From assembly GCA_032622095.1 (NCBI GenBank), contig CP136065.1, positions 67,237,675 through 67,301,674 on the forward strand: DNA of 64,000 nt. Direction: 5' to 3'. The notes beneath the pieces were generated by a model that saw only the letters and a list, made by a program, of their open reading frames with translations, was not told where the DNA came from and made no database searches. Of this stretch, positions 10,428 through 21,520 are shown piece by piece. Source of the stretch: Siphonodentalium dalli. Lineage: Eukaryota; Mollusca; Scaphopoda; Gadilida; Siphonodentaliidae. Each line of letters begins with the position of its first letter. Positions within the stretch are counted from its first letter, which is position 1. The translations under genes were made by a program, and so were the position numbers.

Positions 10428-11310
10428 CGACTGCATCCCCCTCTCTCTCTGGAAATTCGCCGACTCCATTTATTCTGCCTTACTGAGTTGGGCACGCATT
10501 CATTGCAGTGCTTTATGCGAGTTTCAGCGGATAAACTCTGTGAATTGTTCTTCAATTGAGCGAATATCTGCACTATTATCACGGCGTAATACCGCCGCAT
10601 ATCACTTATATAACAATTTCGGACGTCGCTGACGATGTAACACGCGTGTCAGCTCCAAATTCACTGAACGTCAATTCGGCTGTGTTTCTGTTTTCTACAG
10701 AAATGACCGTAACACCGTCCAAAATGTGATAAACTTATTCGGATAAAGTTTATTTACCCTTTACCCAACAAACCGGCCAAAACCGGCCAAATAAAGCTTC
10801 AACAGCCTAAAATATCTTCGGTCTGTCTCAATAGAACCATACAAATATGGATATCATTGGAATCGGCTCCTTGACTACATTGTGATAGTTACAGTTATGC
10901 CCTGTGCCAATGCATTCTCTTATATATGCGAGTCGACCATAGGTCGCCTCGCATATATAAGAGAATGCATTGGCCTAAAAAAAAACTTTTTTTAACACTT
11001 TTTACCATTTTTTCTTACATTCTTTAACAATTTTATAATTTTTAATGTGTTAAGCCAATGCATTCTCTTATATATGCGAGGCGACCTATGGTCGACTCGC
11101 ATATATAAGAGAATGCATTGGCACAGGGCCCTTCTGTTGGGTAAAGGGTTAATATGCATTACATCATTTTATACATGGATATCACACGAAATATGTAAAA
11201 TTCAATAACGGTGCAACGCTGTGCACGGATTTTTACCATACTTCATATACCATATCATCGGATCACCCTCGAATAACCACAAAACAACAAATCTGTACCA
11301 TTTGATAACA
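10428..11310. repeat. Ancient duplication, copy 2 (interrupted)
   Basis: Second copy of the unit at 8870-9905, recognisable by GCACGCATTCATTGCAGTG near 10493, GACGTCGCTGACGATGTAAC, ACACCGTCCAAAATGTGATA near 10713 and, after the inserted hairpin element, ATTTTATACATGGATATCAC. It shows the uninterrupted version of the family A site and carries its own insertion at 10757. Confidence 0.7.
10757..11148. mobile_element. piggyBac-like MITE with two nested hairpins
   Basis: The ends are CCCTTTACCCAACA and TGTTGGGTAAAGGG. The right flank is TTAA (11149-11152) and the left flank is TTTA (10753-10756). The sister duplication at about 9770-9780 has TTAA at the same position with no insert, so the left site is a one-base mutated TTAA. 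TTAA targets and CCCTTT ends are typical of piggyBac-like elements. Inside are two 69-bp hairpins, 10906-10974 and 11054-11122, each with a 27-bp stem, and each is the inverted copy of the other. Short GCCAAAACCGGCCAAA repeats sit near the left end. Confidence 0.85.
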
Positions 11311-11554
11311 ACATTTTCTTAAATATATTTGTTTGAATATAACACTCCTGTCTTCGAATATATTCGAAGACATTCGCTTTTGATAAAAATACATTGGTTA
11401 AGTACATGTAAACAATTTTTCACGAACGCTCAGATCTCATCGGTTGTTCTTCTAAGGGGAATGCCCTTCGTCTACCAACTTGTCATTGGAAGCCGAGAAC
11501 TCCGAATGTTCGAGAATTGTGTTAATTTTCTGACGAAATAGGTTGCCTGGTTTT

Positions 11555-11645
11555 GGACCCTTCTTGACTGCCACTCTGGGCACCCCTGGCTCGACTGCCA
11601 CTCTGGGGCACCCCTTACCCGACTGCCACTTTGGGCCACCCCTGT
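11555..11645 (+). repeat. Short tandem repeat, about 31-34 bp unit x 3
   Basis: Three imperfect copies of a GACTGCCACTCTGGG-CACCCC unit. They give a proline/glycine-rich open stretch on both strands that I do not take as coding. Confidence 0.75.
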
Positions 11646-11694
11646 CGGCTGAGCGACAGCCCATAATACTCACATCACAACAAATTTCTGCGCA

Positions 11695-11740
11695 GGTGCT
11701 TCTCTATGCTTCTCTATGCTTCTCTATGCTTATCTACGCT
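11695..11740 (+). repeat. 11-bp tandem repeat
   Basis: TGCTTCTCTA repeated about four times, the last copies degenerate. Confidence 0.8.
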
Positions 11741-11879
11741 TAATATAATATAGCATTTATTTGATATATTTGCTTGAAATCTGTATACAAATTACTCGAC
11801 GACCATATAGTTCTATTTTCGTATTCGGGCTAATCTACAATCCGCAACATTACTTCGTACTCAACAGACTTTCAAATAA

Positions 11880-14130
11880 TGGATAGATAGATATATCTTT
11901 ATGTGCACAATAATATTAATATACAATACATTAACAAAATAGTAAACAAAAGTATATTATTACACAGGAGCAGCATGACCTAATTGGCCGTCTTCCTGCT
12001 GCCCCTGAATGATGAGTGCAATATGAACATATGATGACGTATTTACAATTTCTCACAGACTATTTGGTATTTGGATGGTATTTGGATGGCCGGTTGGTGC
12101 CTACTTTAATATTTTATGTATTCATTTAAATCAAGACTGGGTTGAATTTTTAACAATGCTTTACTATAATAGAGATTTTGGACAAGTTTAAGAGATTGTA
12201 ACAAAACTAGTGAGGTTGTTGCGACAATCCTGTGTCACATTCGCGGACAACACCGTGCATGTGACACAGGGCTATCTAGGATGTTCAGGGGTGCATAATA
12301 ATATGAGTTAAAAAGTTAACCTTGGCAGATTATTGAGTCAAGTGGATTTTTGCCGACTGCAAATGAAGCATAATTTGTTTGCACAGATAACCATTTGAGA
12401 ATATTTACCTATTAGTTCCATAGACAATAACTTTTTGAATGTGTAATTAAATTTACATTTTTTTATTTCGGAATGTATCGAGTTCCACACTTTAGGAAAT
12501 GAATGCTTTGGTAGGACTTCTGAAAAACATGTTCTAGTCTTATTGCTTCTTAATTTATCCGCCTGTCTAGTGGTAACACCGAGGGAATATGTGAACATAT
12601 TCTTAAACGATTTGGGGAGATTATTTCTAGACCAGTTGTACATTAAGACAGATGTATATATATATATATATATATATATCTTTGAACATTAGGATATTTT
12701 CTTGTTTGAAGAGGGGTTCTGTGTGACTCCTATATTTTGTGTTGCATAAAATACGAATTGCCCTCTTTTGTAAGGTAGATAGTACGCCCGCGTGAATCGA
12801 GTGTCCCATATCGGGAGACCATAAATAAGATGACTATGGATTAACGACTGATATAATGTTTTTCATGATATTTTTGGTAGAAAGTTTTTAACTTTGTTAA
12901 ATAAGTAGAGAGTGTGGTACAATTTACGTTGTATCATTGATATATGGTTTTTAAAAGTCAAGTTTTCATCGATCAAAATGCCCATTTGTTTTTATTTTAC
13001 TCGCATTTTATTCCCAACTCTAATTAGTTCCATATTATTCAATTTCAGTGTAAAATTTCTCCACTTATCCTCGTTGTCGTTGGGGTGGATCAATATGAAT
13101 TTACTTTTAGTTGCTTTGATAGATAGTTTATTGCAACAACACCATTCAAAAATGTTTTTTAGTTCAGCCGTTGATGATTTTTTAACTGTTTCCTATCATG
13201 ACCAGAAAAGTAAAGCGTGGTATCATCGGCAAATGATAGAAAGTTCATCGAGGTACATTTGGGCATATCGTTAACATACAGAAGAAAAATTATCGGGCCA
13301 AGAACGGACCCTTGGGGCACGCCACACGTTATCTTCGCAAAACCGGACGTTTGACCAAGACAATCAACGTATTGTTTTCTTCCCTTTAAATAACTCTTAA
13401 ACCAATCATTGGAAACCCCCCGAATTCCATAATGTTCTATTTTTTTCAATAAAATATCATGGTTAATTGTATCGAATGCTTTTGATAAGTCTATGAAAAT
13501 CGCTAATGTAGAATCCTTAGTTGGTTTGTCGTTATTTGTTGCTACATGATCTAGAAGGTGCATCAAAGGATGTATGGTAGAGTGATTCTAACGGAAGCCA
13601 TATTGATATTTATGTAAGATTTCATGTTTTTCGAGAAACGAAAAAAGCCTTTTATCCATGAGTTTCTCTAACAACTTCGAGAAAACGGGCAGAATGCTTA
13701 TTGGCCTATAGTTCGTTATTTTATCGGGAGATTCACTTTTATAAAGTGGAATTACTTATGATATTTTCATCCCATCGGGAAAGATACCTTGTTTAAATGA
13801 TAGATTGAATATATGCGTTAGCGCTGGGGACGTTTCGGGTATGGTCTGTTTCATTAATTTTGATGACAGGTTATCGATATCTGTTTCAAAACTTCATATG
13901 TATCTGTTGGGTACATGAATTTTTTTGCATTGGGATCAGTTAGATGTCATTCCGATGTTACAGGACACCTCGTCACTAGTCTTTTGACCTATTTTCGCAA
14001 AATAATCGTTAAATTCGTGAGCTATTTTCTCTGGTTGCGAAATTATACTGTTTCCATTTGATATAGTTGTTGGTATCTGGAAATCTGGTTACCTTATTCT
14101 ACGAAGCGTAGACGAAAGAACCAACAACGA
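11880..14130 (-). pseudogene. Non-LTR retrotransposon (LINE, CR1/jockey-like) relic with RT domain and 3' end
   Basis: Minus strand. The linker before RT reads TISNGNSIISQPEKIAHEF near 13990-14080. RT blocks follow: TNYRPISILPVFSKLLEKL near 13670-13720, then 13159-13566 with FIDLSKAFDTINHDIL, GVPQGSVLGP and the catalytic FADD box. A C-terminal part lies at 12338-12809 (LQKRAIRILCN; VWNSIHSEIKKCKF). A 3' tail made of TATC-like repeats ends at about 11880. The frame is broken by stops near 13570 and 13755 and by frameshifts, and a TA microsatellite sits at 12655-12680. The endonuclease domain is missing, so it is 5'-truncated and dead. Short + strand ORFs here are shadows. Confidence 0.88.
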
Positions 14131-14243
14131 TATTTGAGTACCGTATTCCTTCAACTATAATAGCTATATATTGCATTTAACAGACTTGATTATCGTTCTT
14201 TGGTTGGTCGATATTTTCGGATTACGAATTGCTCCTTTTACAG

Positions 14244-14485
14244 ATAAGATGTATTACCACATTGATGGCAACGACGAACAGACAGAAGGTGATTGGCGCA
14301 ATAGAAAAGGCGACCCTTTGTGGACAACAGTGGGGTTCAACGGGGGAGATAACTATGGACCACAAGGACAGCAGTGCATGCGTTTTTCATGGGACGGGTC
14401 ACCATGGAAACTGAATGACGGGGAATGTAATGCGACGGTTGAAGAAATGGCAGGTGGGAATTACGGGTACATCTGCCAAGTGTGA
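14244..14485 (+). CDS. C-type-lectin-like domain, terminal exon (partial)
   Basis: Open frame of about 80 residues ending in TGA at 14483, preceded by a good acceptor (GCTCCTTTTACAG, ending 14243). The frame is also open upstream to 14171, so the exon start is an inference. The translation has WTTVGFNGGDNYG, then QQCMRFSWDG, WKLNDGEC and a final GYICQV. This matches the second half of a C-type lectin domain: a Cys, a WND-like WKLND motif and two further Cys that would pair as in the family. AATAAA lies at about 14819. No other exon of the gene is seen in the window; upstream is a LINE relic, so the rest may be further left, lost, or this may be a stranded exon. The ligand cannot be told: the usual Ca-binding EPN/QPD motif is not in this part. 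Confidence 0.68.
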
Positions 14486-15119
14486 GCTTTCCTGCTAGCT
14501 GTACATGATGCTGATGCGTCCTGTTAATTGATAGCATGCTGGTAGGGAAAACTGATGTTGTCAAGGAAATGTACCGCTATTTTTTCAAACCAATGTCGGT
14601 ATGAAACATTCATGAAAATATAATTTTTTTTAAGTGATGTGAAACAGGTTAAAGAACAATAGAAACACATAACGCGCAGCGCGCTAATGGTTAACGCGCG
14701 AATTCCCGTTAGAATTAATCGCCTTGCACTCCTTTGCATGCAATAACAAACCATGGGTTAATCAAGCATGTCTCGAGGGACGCCCGCTGCATGAAATAAT
14801 GAAATAATGTAAATGAAAATAAACGAAATTGAAATCCCATCTACACCTTTTACCGCACTCGGCCTCGGTGTCGCACTGCAACTTTTGATGCTTCCCAAAA
14901 ACCCAATTTCTATAAATAAAAACCCCAGCGCCCATACATTACCAAGAGACAGCAGCTTATAATACACGCGGGGCGCGAAAAGACGAACGATTGTCACTAA
15001 ACTCCACTATAATAAGAATGATGTCACACTTAGTATGCGATCGCTACTGTGGTACGCGTGTCCGCAGCCAATGTGGAGTCTCTTGTCATTTTGTCTTTAT
15101 GTGAGACAACTTGACCGAG
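14486..15119. other. No recognised feature
   Basis: Putative 3' flank of the lectin-like exon, including AATAAA near 14819. An ORF at 14758-14997 (-) has no recognisable domain. Confidence 0.35.
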
Positions 15120-16150
15120 GTAATGTAATACAGTAAGTGGAATGATCAGGACGGAAGCCGTATTAGTGTTTATAGAGCATGCGTTGTTCATTTAAGAAGG
15201 CTAGTAATCGTCTATACATTATTTTGTTTTTGAAGTTTAGAGATTGCTGGAAGAATGCTGATAGGTCTGAAGTTCGAAATTTAATGAGTTTTAGTATTTT
15301 TGGGATCGGGACTACTTCAGACATTTTTATTTTGTTAGGAACTACTCCATGCTCGAAAGACACAATAAAAATATGCAATAATGCTTCGGCCATCTCCTCA
15401 ATTGTGTCCTTGATAAGTTTAGTTGAAATACCATTGGAATCCCTAGATACTTTACAGTCATATTGAAACATGTATGGATGATCATCTGGATAGCTGTCGG
15501 AATTATTGATTTGGTTGCGGTTAGGGAGAAACTCTGTAAAATTAGAGTCAGTTTCTTGTTCATTGAGTTGGTTAGTTTCCAACCCAAATTTTGAGAAAAA
15601 GTTATTGAATTTTTCGATATGAGTTTTAATTTTCGAGTTCTATTCTGCTTTTAGTAAAGGTCTTGGGATTATTATTCGCGTTTCCATCTATCTTCAATGC
15701 ACCATAAGTATTTCCCATGTTTTCTTTAAATTATTGTTATTTATATAGTTTTACTTCTTCTGATTAGTTTATTATATAATGTATGATAACACAGATATTT
15801 ATTTACGATCATTTCCGTAGGTTTATTCAATTTGCTGAATATAGCTGAATCTTAACAATGCTTGACTTAATAAATTCTGATGTCATCCAGGATTCGCATT
15901 TTGTGATTTTTGTGGGTATATGTGGACATTTTTACGGGGAAAGCGAGACCATATGCATTCATATATACATCTAAGAAGTGTTCATATGCTTGGTCGACAC
16001 GTCTATATACAAGCTGTAACGGAGTCAAATGCACAAGAGTTAAAAACATTTTTGATTCTATTTATTTTATCTGGACTAAAGTTTCTTTGATTAATGGTCG
16101 TTTCGTGATTATTGATGCTGTTTTGTCTTCTTTTCTGTTAGATTCTGTAT
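15120..16150 (-). pseudogene. Second LINE relic, pre-RT and RT N-terminal part
   Basis: Minus strand. Near 15890-16040, ORF sequence ending with AFPVKMSTYTHKNHKM resembles the linker between endonuclease and RT. The segment 15163-15582 contains SRDSNGISTKLIKD, EHGVVPNKIKMSEVVPIPK and KIMYRRLLAFLNEQRMLY. This is the start of the RT fingers as in the relic at 11.9-14.1 kb. The frame then reads YGFRPDH across a stop near 15170. The palm with the catalytic aspartates is absent. It may be a piece of a different LINE subfamily, because the wording differs at homologous places. Confidence 0.8.
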
Positions 16151-16221
16151 AAAATATGACGAAGTGATCGGATACATCGCATGTGATTATACCAGACTTA
16201 CATTCGCCTTGTATGCTATTA

Positions 16222-16244
16222 GTATATATATATATATATATCTA

Positions 16245-16294
<50 letters not shown>
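16222..16294. repeat. (TA)n microsatellite
   Basis: A run of TA dinucleotides broken once by CTATC. It marks the end of the LINE relic region and probably grew from an AT-rich element tail. Confidence 0.95.
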
Positions 16295-16295
<1 letters not shown>

Positions 16296-16303
16296 GCGGA
16301 AGC

Positions 16304-16391
16304 CACATTAGGGAGACATTTGTGTGTAAATAACCCACATTAGGGCGACTTTTACATTAGGGCGACTTTTTGTGTGTCCCCCTAATGTTTA
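16304..16391. repeat. Small hairpin repeat with CATTAGGGAGAC ends
   Basis: Begins CACATTAGGGAGACA and ends GTGTCCCCCTAATG in inverted order, with two further CATTAGGGCGACTTTT copies between. A similar word layout occurs at 39169-39285, and the TTAGGGAGAC word also recurs in the linkers of the 26.8-39 kb array and in the satellite at 21.5-22.5 kb. Confidence 0.6.
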
Positions 16392-16929
16392 GCGTGTTTT
16401 TAAGTGAATTTAACATGCAAATTTATTTATTTTTCCTGTCATGTGTGATCTCTGTGACACTATTATTCACCAACTGTCGATAGTTTTTTGCGCGGAATGA
16501 ATATTTTAATAGATATATACAGACCGACATTAGGGGGACCTGGTTTTATTGTGATAAATACTGTTAATTTGGGAATATGTTTGCATGACGAAGACTGATT
16601 ATGGGTTATATCTTATAATTAAAACCGCTTACTCAATATCAACTTTTAAAATTCAAAATCCTGAGATATATTTCGATTTACGTATTTTGCGGTGATATTT
16701 TCTATGACACAAGAGATATAGAATTACATCTGAATAAACATGCATTAAGTAGACATCCACATTGGTCAGTTACTAATGAGGTTGGATATATGGGTAATTT
16801 GGCCCGGAAATTATTATTAGATAGGTCCCATTGACATCAGATGTCCTAAAGGGGCAATAACAACGCATTTAACTAACTAATTGATTATAGACCAAAAATG
16901 GTTGCAATCTGGTCGGTGTAAGTTTAAAC

Positions 16930-17890
16930 ACGGGGATGACCCATATGGTGTGGTATAGATGCCGTTGACCTCAGACGCATTTAAGGGTCAAATTTGAGCA
17001 ATAAAGAGCGTTCTTTATAAGTATAAAGTATTTGTAGGTACAAATGAACCACCCAACTTGATGAATGTCACGCGATAGGCATCTTCGACCCCAGATGACT
17101 TACATGGGTATATAATCAATAAAGAGCGTTTATCATCATTCCAGAAGATATGTGAGAAAATTGGTGACAAAAGTCGAATGACGCAGAGCATGTCAAGGGA
17201 ATGGGTTTGTTGACCTCAAATTATTTAAAGATGCACTAATAATAAGAAATTAAAAGATAAATGTAACTGTATCCGGATGCCGTTGATCTCAGACGATTTT
17301 AATGGACAAATGTGAGCAATAAAGAGCTTTAGTTATAGGCTCAAAGTATATGTAGGGAAACTGGTACAGATGAATCGCCCGACCAGGTGGTTGTCACGCG
17401 ATATGCGTCTTTTACCTCAGATGACTTACATGGTCATATAATCAATAAAGAGCGTTTATTTTCAGTTTAAGATGAGTGGGGAAAATTGGTGACAAAACTG
17501 GAATGACGCAGGGCATGTCAAGGGATTGGGTGTGTTGACCTCACATGAGTTAAAGATGCACTAATAATTAGCAATTAAAAGATAAACTTAACTCTATCCG
17601 GATGCCGATCCGGGCAAATGCGAGCAATAAAGGCATTCGCTATAGGCTCAAAGAATATGAAGAAAAATTGGTACAGATGAATCACCCGACCAGGTGATTT
17701 CACGTGATAGGCGTCTTTGACCATTGGTATACAATCATTAAAGAGCGTTTATTATTATTTCATGGAGATATGTGGAGAAATTGGTGCACAAAAGTGACAT
17801 GACGCAGGGAATGTCACGGGATTGGTTTTGTTTACCTATAATGGATTTACAGAGGCACTAATAATTAGTAATTAAGAGATAGTTTAACTT
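16930..17890. repeat. Satellite-like tandem array, about 320-bp unit x 3
   Basis: GATGCCGTTGACCTCAGACG near 16959 recurs near 17276 (GATGCCGTTGATCTCAGACG) and, degenerate, near 17599: a period of about 320 bp. Each unit has two halves with CTCAGATGACTTACATGG and AATAAAGAGCGTTTAT, suggesting an older roughly 160-bp subunit. Copies are perhaps 80% alike. No ORF is maintained. Confidence 0.75.
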
Positions 17891-17899
17891 TGGTTCGAA

Positions 17900-19617
17900 C
17901 AGCTGGGTTATGTTAAATTACAAGTACCGGGGAGGGCTAAATTTGCATTCGTTATGGTGATTGATACATGACGGTACACATGCGTGGTGGGTTACGTACT
18001 GTGAGCGTATCCATCAAATCAGTCATGAATGGGGTCGACCGATGACACGTCATAGACGGTTACGCATTCCAAAAAACGCTTAGCCTACATTTCGGCTAGA
18101 TTAGTTAAAACTTCAATGACTGTTCACTATAGCAAGTCAACATGATTGGGAGAGGGGTATTGTAAGAATGGATGCGCCACGGTATATTCTAGAAGTCAAG
18201 ATGTGTCAACTACAGTATACAAGGCCCGTGGTGTTTTCAAAACCACGCGTGGCCAACATTTTAACACGGAAAAAACACGGAAAAATCGCACGTGGTCTTA
18301 GCGTCAATGAATACAGAAGTGTCAGATAAAATCTTTTATAATAAAAAAACAATTTCATATATTGAATTATATATATCATATTTGTTTATATGTGTATATG
18401 GCCTTTATATCCATGTCATGTTTTGTTGTCGCATTTTATTTTAGTTGGCATTACTATTTTCTTGTGTTTTGTTCATATTACATGTACGCAAATGGTTTCG
18501 GTAGTTTGTGCGGCGACATCGTGTTCTAACAAATGGCTGAAAAATTGGATATAACATTACAAAAGATCATAAGTTAAAGACATATTATGCACTTGTTCGG
18601 ACGCGTGAAACTGATTAGTTAGTATGCATGCGCTATGCCATGGGGGGATGCAGAATTCTGCTAACATTGCCGAAAATCTCAAACAAATCGACCGTACCAC
18701 TTCATAGAAAACATCGTCTGAACTACGCTCAATTGTAAATATTTACTTCCCGATTCGGGACGCAACTATCGGCGGTAAATTAACACAATTGATTTCGCCA
18801 TCGGGGGGTCACTGTAGTTAATGCATATATATAATAATTACGGTGTGTTCTGTCAATTTGGATATAATATTTGTAAAAATAACTACTTTCAGCAAGATAT
18901 TCTCCATTTCTATTTGATCACCCTACCGGAGTGTTTCAGATCACTTTAAAATTTCGAATTTAATGTCCAAAAAATTTGTTTTGGGATCAAAATTTATAAA
19001 TAAAATTTAGTTTTTCCAAATTTAATTTAAAATGCTCATTTTCAACAATTAATAAATTTTTCAAGAATTGTCAGTATCAAAGTAATTTCATATATATGCA
19101 CATATGCATATTTTATAGCACACACAATATAACATATAATGTGAGGTTGTCAATATGACACTTCAATCCCTACATAACAGTTCCAATGCACCCATGTTTG
19201 GCGATATATTTCAGTAATATAGATTTCACACATATTCATTTAAACAATTCCGTAATGTACAAATATCTAGTAATTTTATTTCATAAACGCCGATTACGCG
19301 CGCACTGACCAGCTGGTGTAAATGTGTCTCATAACATTCAATAGATAAATATTGCAAGTAAAATGAGTCTGATTCATTTGGTGCGTACAATAACATCAAT
19401 TCGATCACATCACTTAAATAATTATGTCATTTGATATTATGGAATTATTCGTAAATTGACATGACAGATAATATTCGTGTCGTCGAGGATTGATATATTG
19501 CAAACAGACAGTTTCACCCGAGTGTTTATAAAGAACTTCCTGATAATATTTGAGTGTGGTACAGTAAAACAAAAACTGTCTTGTAAATAAAAGGAGAAAA
19601 ATAAAACAATGAACTAA
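17900..19617. other. No recognised feature
   Basis: AT-rich, no domain-bearing ORF, no clear repeat. A short self-complementary GTGGTGTTTTCAAAACCAC motif lies near 18230. Confidence 0.4.
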
Positions 19618-20553
19618 AAAAAAGCTTGTCGCTCACCTGTTACAACCGAGTTCTCTCCTTTAACCAACCTAAAGATTCTTAAGCATGTCGTTATTCCCAA
19701 AGCTCTTTATGGCTGTGAATCATGGTGGGATTTGTCACATACGCAATATACCACGATAGAATGCGCTTATCGCATGTGTGTTAAGAATTTACAGCGCATT
19801 CCGAAACGCAGTAATACCATATTATCCCTATCACTACTCGGACTTCTCCCTATTGAGTACGAAATTCAGCGGAGAAAATTATTGTTTCTTGGAACACTGA
19901 TTAACTTACCACGGAATCACAGAGCAGCTCTCGATGTATTCCTATTCAATTATCACGGTAATCGAATATACGGTCGCCCGATGACAGGGTTTCTAAAAGA
20001 TATATCTGATACTCTCCATAAATTCAACTTATACCATTATCTTCCATCTTTTACGGAAACGGGTTTCTTCCCTACCCAGTCCACTTGGAAGAAAATTGTC
20101 AGAGATTGTCTCTCTGCTCACTACTCACGCGAAGTGAGTCAGCGTGGTCAGAGAGACGATTCTCTATCTTTTCTCTTCAAGGTAAAACCCGACAACCAGT
20201 CACTGTGGAAACCTTGGCAGCTCTCTCGTGAAGAACCTGAGTATTTTCCAATTTATATCAAGATGGCCAATATTTTGACCAAAACCACGTATGACAATGA
20301 CGCTCAATGCAATAGCTGCAACCAAACATATTCAAATCTCTTGTTTCATAGATATCTCGAGTGTACATCTGAGTTTGCACAGATGGTACGGAACACATTT
20401 TGGTATTCACTGATTGACATATTTGGAATTGAAACTTTTACCTTTCTTGACAGCATGAATAGCGATACATTCCTTGCGTTTTGCCTAGGCGGGTGTATCC
20501 CAATGCAAATTGAACTGATTTGTGATAATATCGTCTTTTCAAGCGATGTGTGA
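19618..20553 (+). CDS. LINE ORF2 C-terminal fragment (post-RT region)
   Basis: Open for 311 codons after a TAA at 19615, ending at a TGA (20551-20553). It starts in mid-protein, with no proper start codon. The segment LKHVVIPKALYGCESWWD followed by TTIECAYRMCVKNLQ, then NTILSLSLLGLLPIEYEIQ, is the stretch that follows the RT palm and thumb in many invertebrate non-LTR elements. A CX2C...HX4C knuckle (CNSCNQ...HRYLEC) follows near residue 235 of the open frame. A 3' UTR of about 240 bp ends with GGAATAAACATATCTCTC near 20785, a usual LINE tail. The frame is intact but 5'-truncated, so it is not functional alone. The relic at 55.9-57.7 kb encodes the same region of a related subfamily. Confidence 0.82.
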   Translation, partial: KKACRSPVTTEFSPLTNLKILKHVVIPKALYGCESWWDLSHTQYTTIECAYRMCVKNLQRIPKRSNTILSLSLLGLLPIEYEIQRRKLLFLGTLINLPRNHRAALDVFLFNYHGNRIYGRPMTGFLKDISDTLHKFNLYHYLPSFTETGFFPTQSTWKKIVRDCLSAHYSREVSQRGQRDDSLSFLFKVKPDNQSLWKPWQLSREEPEYFPIYIKMANILTKTTYDNDAQCNSCNQTYSNLLFHRYLECTSEFAQMVRNTFWYSLIDIFGIETFTFLDSMNSDTFLAFCLGGCIPMQIELICDNIVFSSDV

Positions 20554-20790
20554 GGTTTATTTTCATCCTGTGTTCTGACTAAGTTTTATGATGAAGGCAT
20601 CATATCGGATACTTCACTATATATATGTCTTAAACATCTTGTCTTGCAGTATATCATTCCCACAATGAATTTCTCAAGTTAAATTATATTGCATGTGTAT
20701 ATATATGTCTTCATGTAACTTTTGTATATATATATTGTACCATAATGATCTCCATATTTGGAGGAATAAACATATCTCTCTCTAACTAAA
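20554..20790 (+). other. LINE 3' UTR and tail
   Basis: AT-rich 3' region of the preceding LINE fragment ending in GAATAAACATATCTCTCTC. The short CT repeat is the likely template-end of target-primed insertion. Confidence 0.65.
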
Positions 20791-21520
20791 CAATGTTCAT
20801 GTGGAAATATTTTCGATCTGAAAACGGACTCTGATATCCACAGAAACGCTTTTCAACTTGACAAAATATTCGCATGTTTCTGTCAAAATAATCGGAGAAA
20901 AATCAGCATTTCATGAATAAATATATATTTCATTGTATGCGCGGTGGTTTTAATGCCACATACCCAATGCACAGGCGGGGAACATTCCCATTCATGGTAC
21001 GAACGAACCTGACATCGAATTAATTTAATGCAAATGTCCATATCTCATATAAAAAAAATCGGCGGTTTCCTGTGCACTGACTTCACCCATCGCCGCTTTT
21101 TAAAATGGCACCCTTTTGATAATCTCTAAACAGTGGCTTGATTAGCCCATTGTCTCATTTTTGTCCATCCGTTATTAATTTCCGGGTGCCTGCGGAACAT
21201 GCAGTTACAGTGATAACTGAACAGGTCTAGAGGCATTACATGATTTTTATACAACATAGACTCCACGCCATACGCACACACACGCGTGATGCCAGAACGC
21301 ATGATTTGGAACAGTAAACACGGCAATAAAAAATACTCAACGCGGAAGTGAAACTTTGCTAAATCTGTTGCACGCGCATCACAATTTCACCAGTTTATTT
21401 CGCAATAGGTAATTCGTTACGTCACAGAGTCCCAATATAACGTGGCATTTTACACTCGGGAGTCCAATATGACATTTGGGAGTACAATATGACTTTTCCC
21501 CCCGTACTATAACGTGGCGA
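20791..21520. other. No recognised feature
   Basis: No domain-bearing ORF. The antisense strand at 21126-21326 is open for 66 codons; a phrase near 21170 (TCTCATTTTTGTCCATCC) resembles one near 28760, so this may be an old dispersed repeat. Confidence 0.35.

Noticed and set aside
12912-13274. 120-codon + strand ORF
   Set aside because: Shadow of the minus-strand LINE reverse transcriptase.
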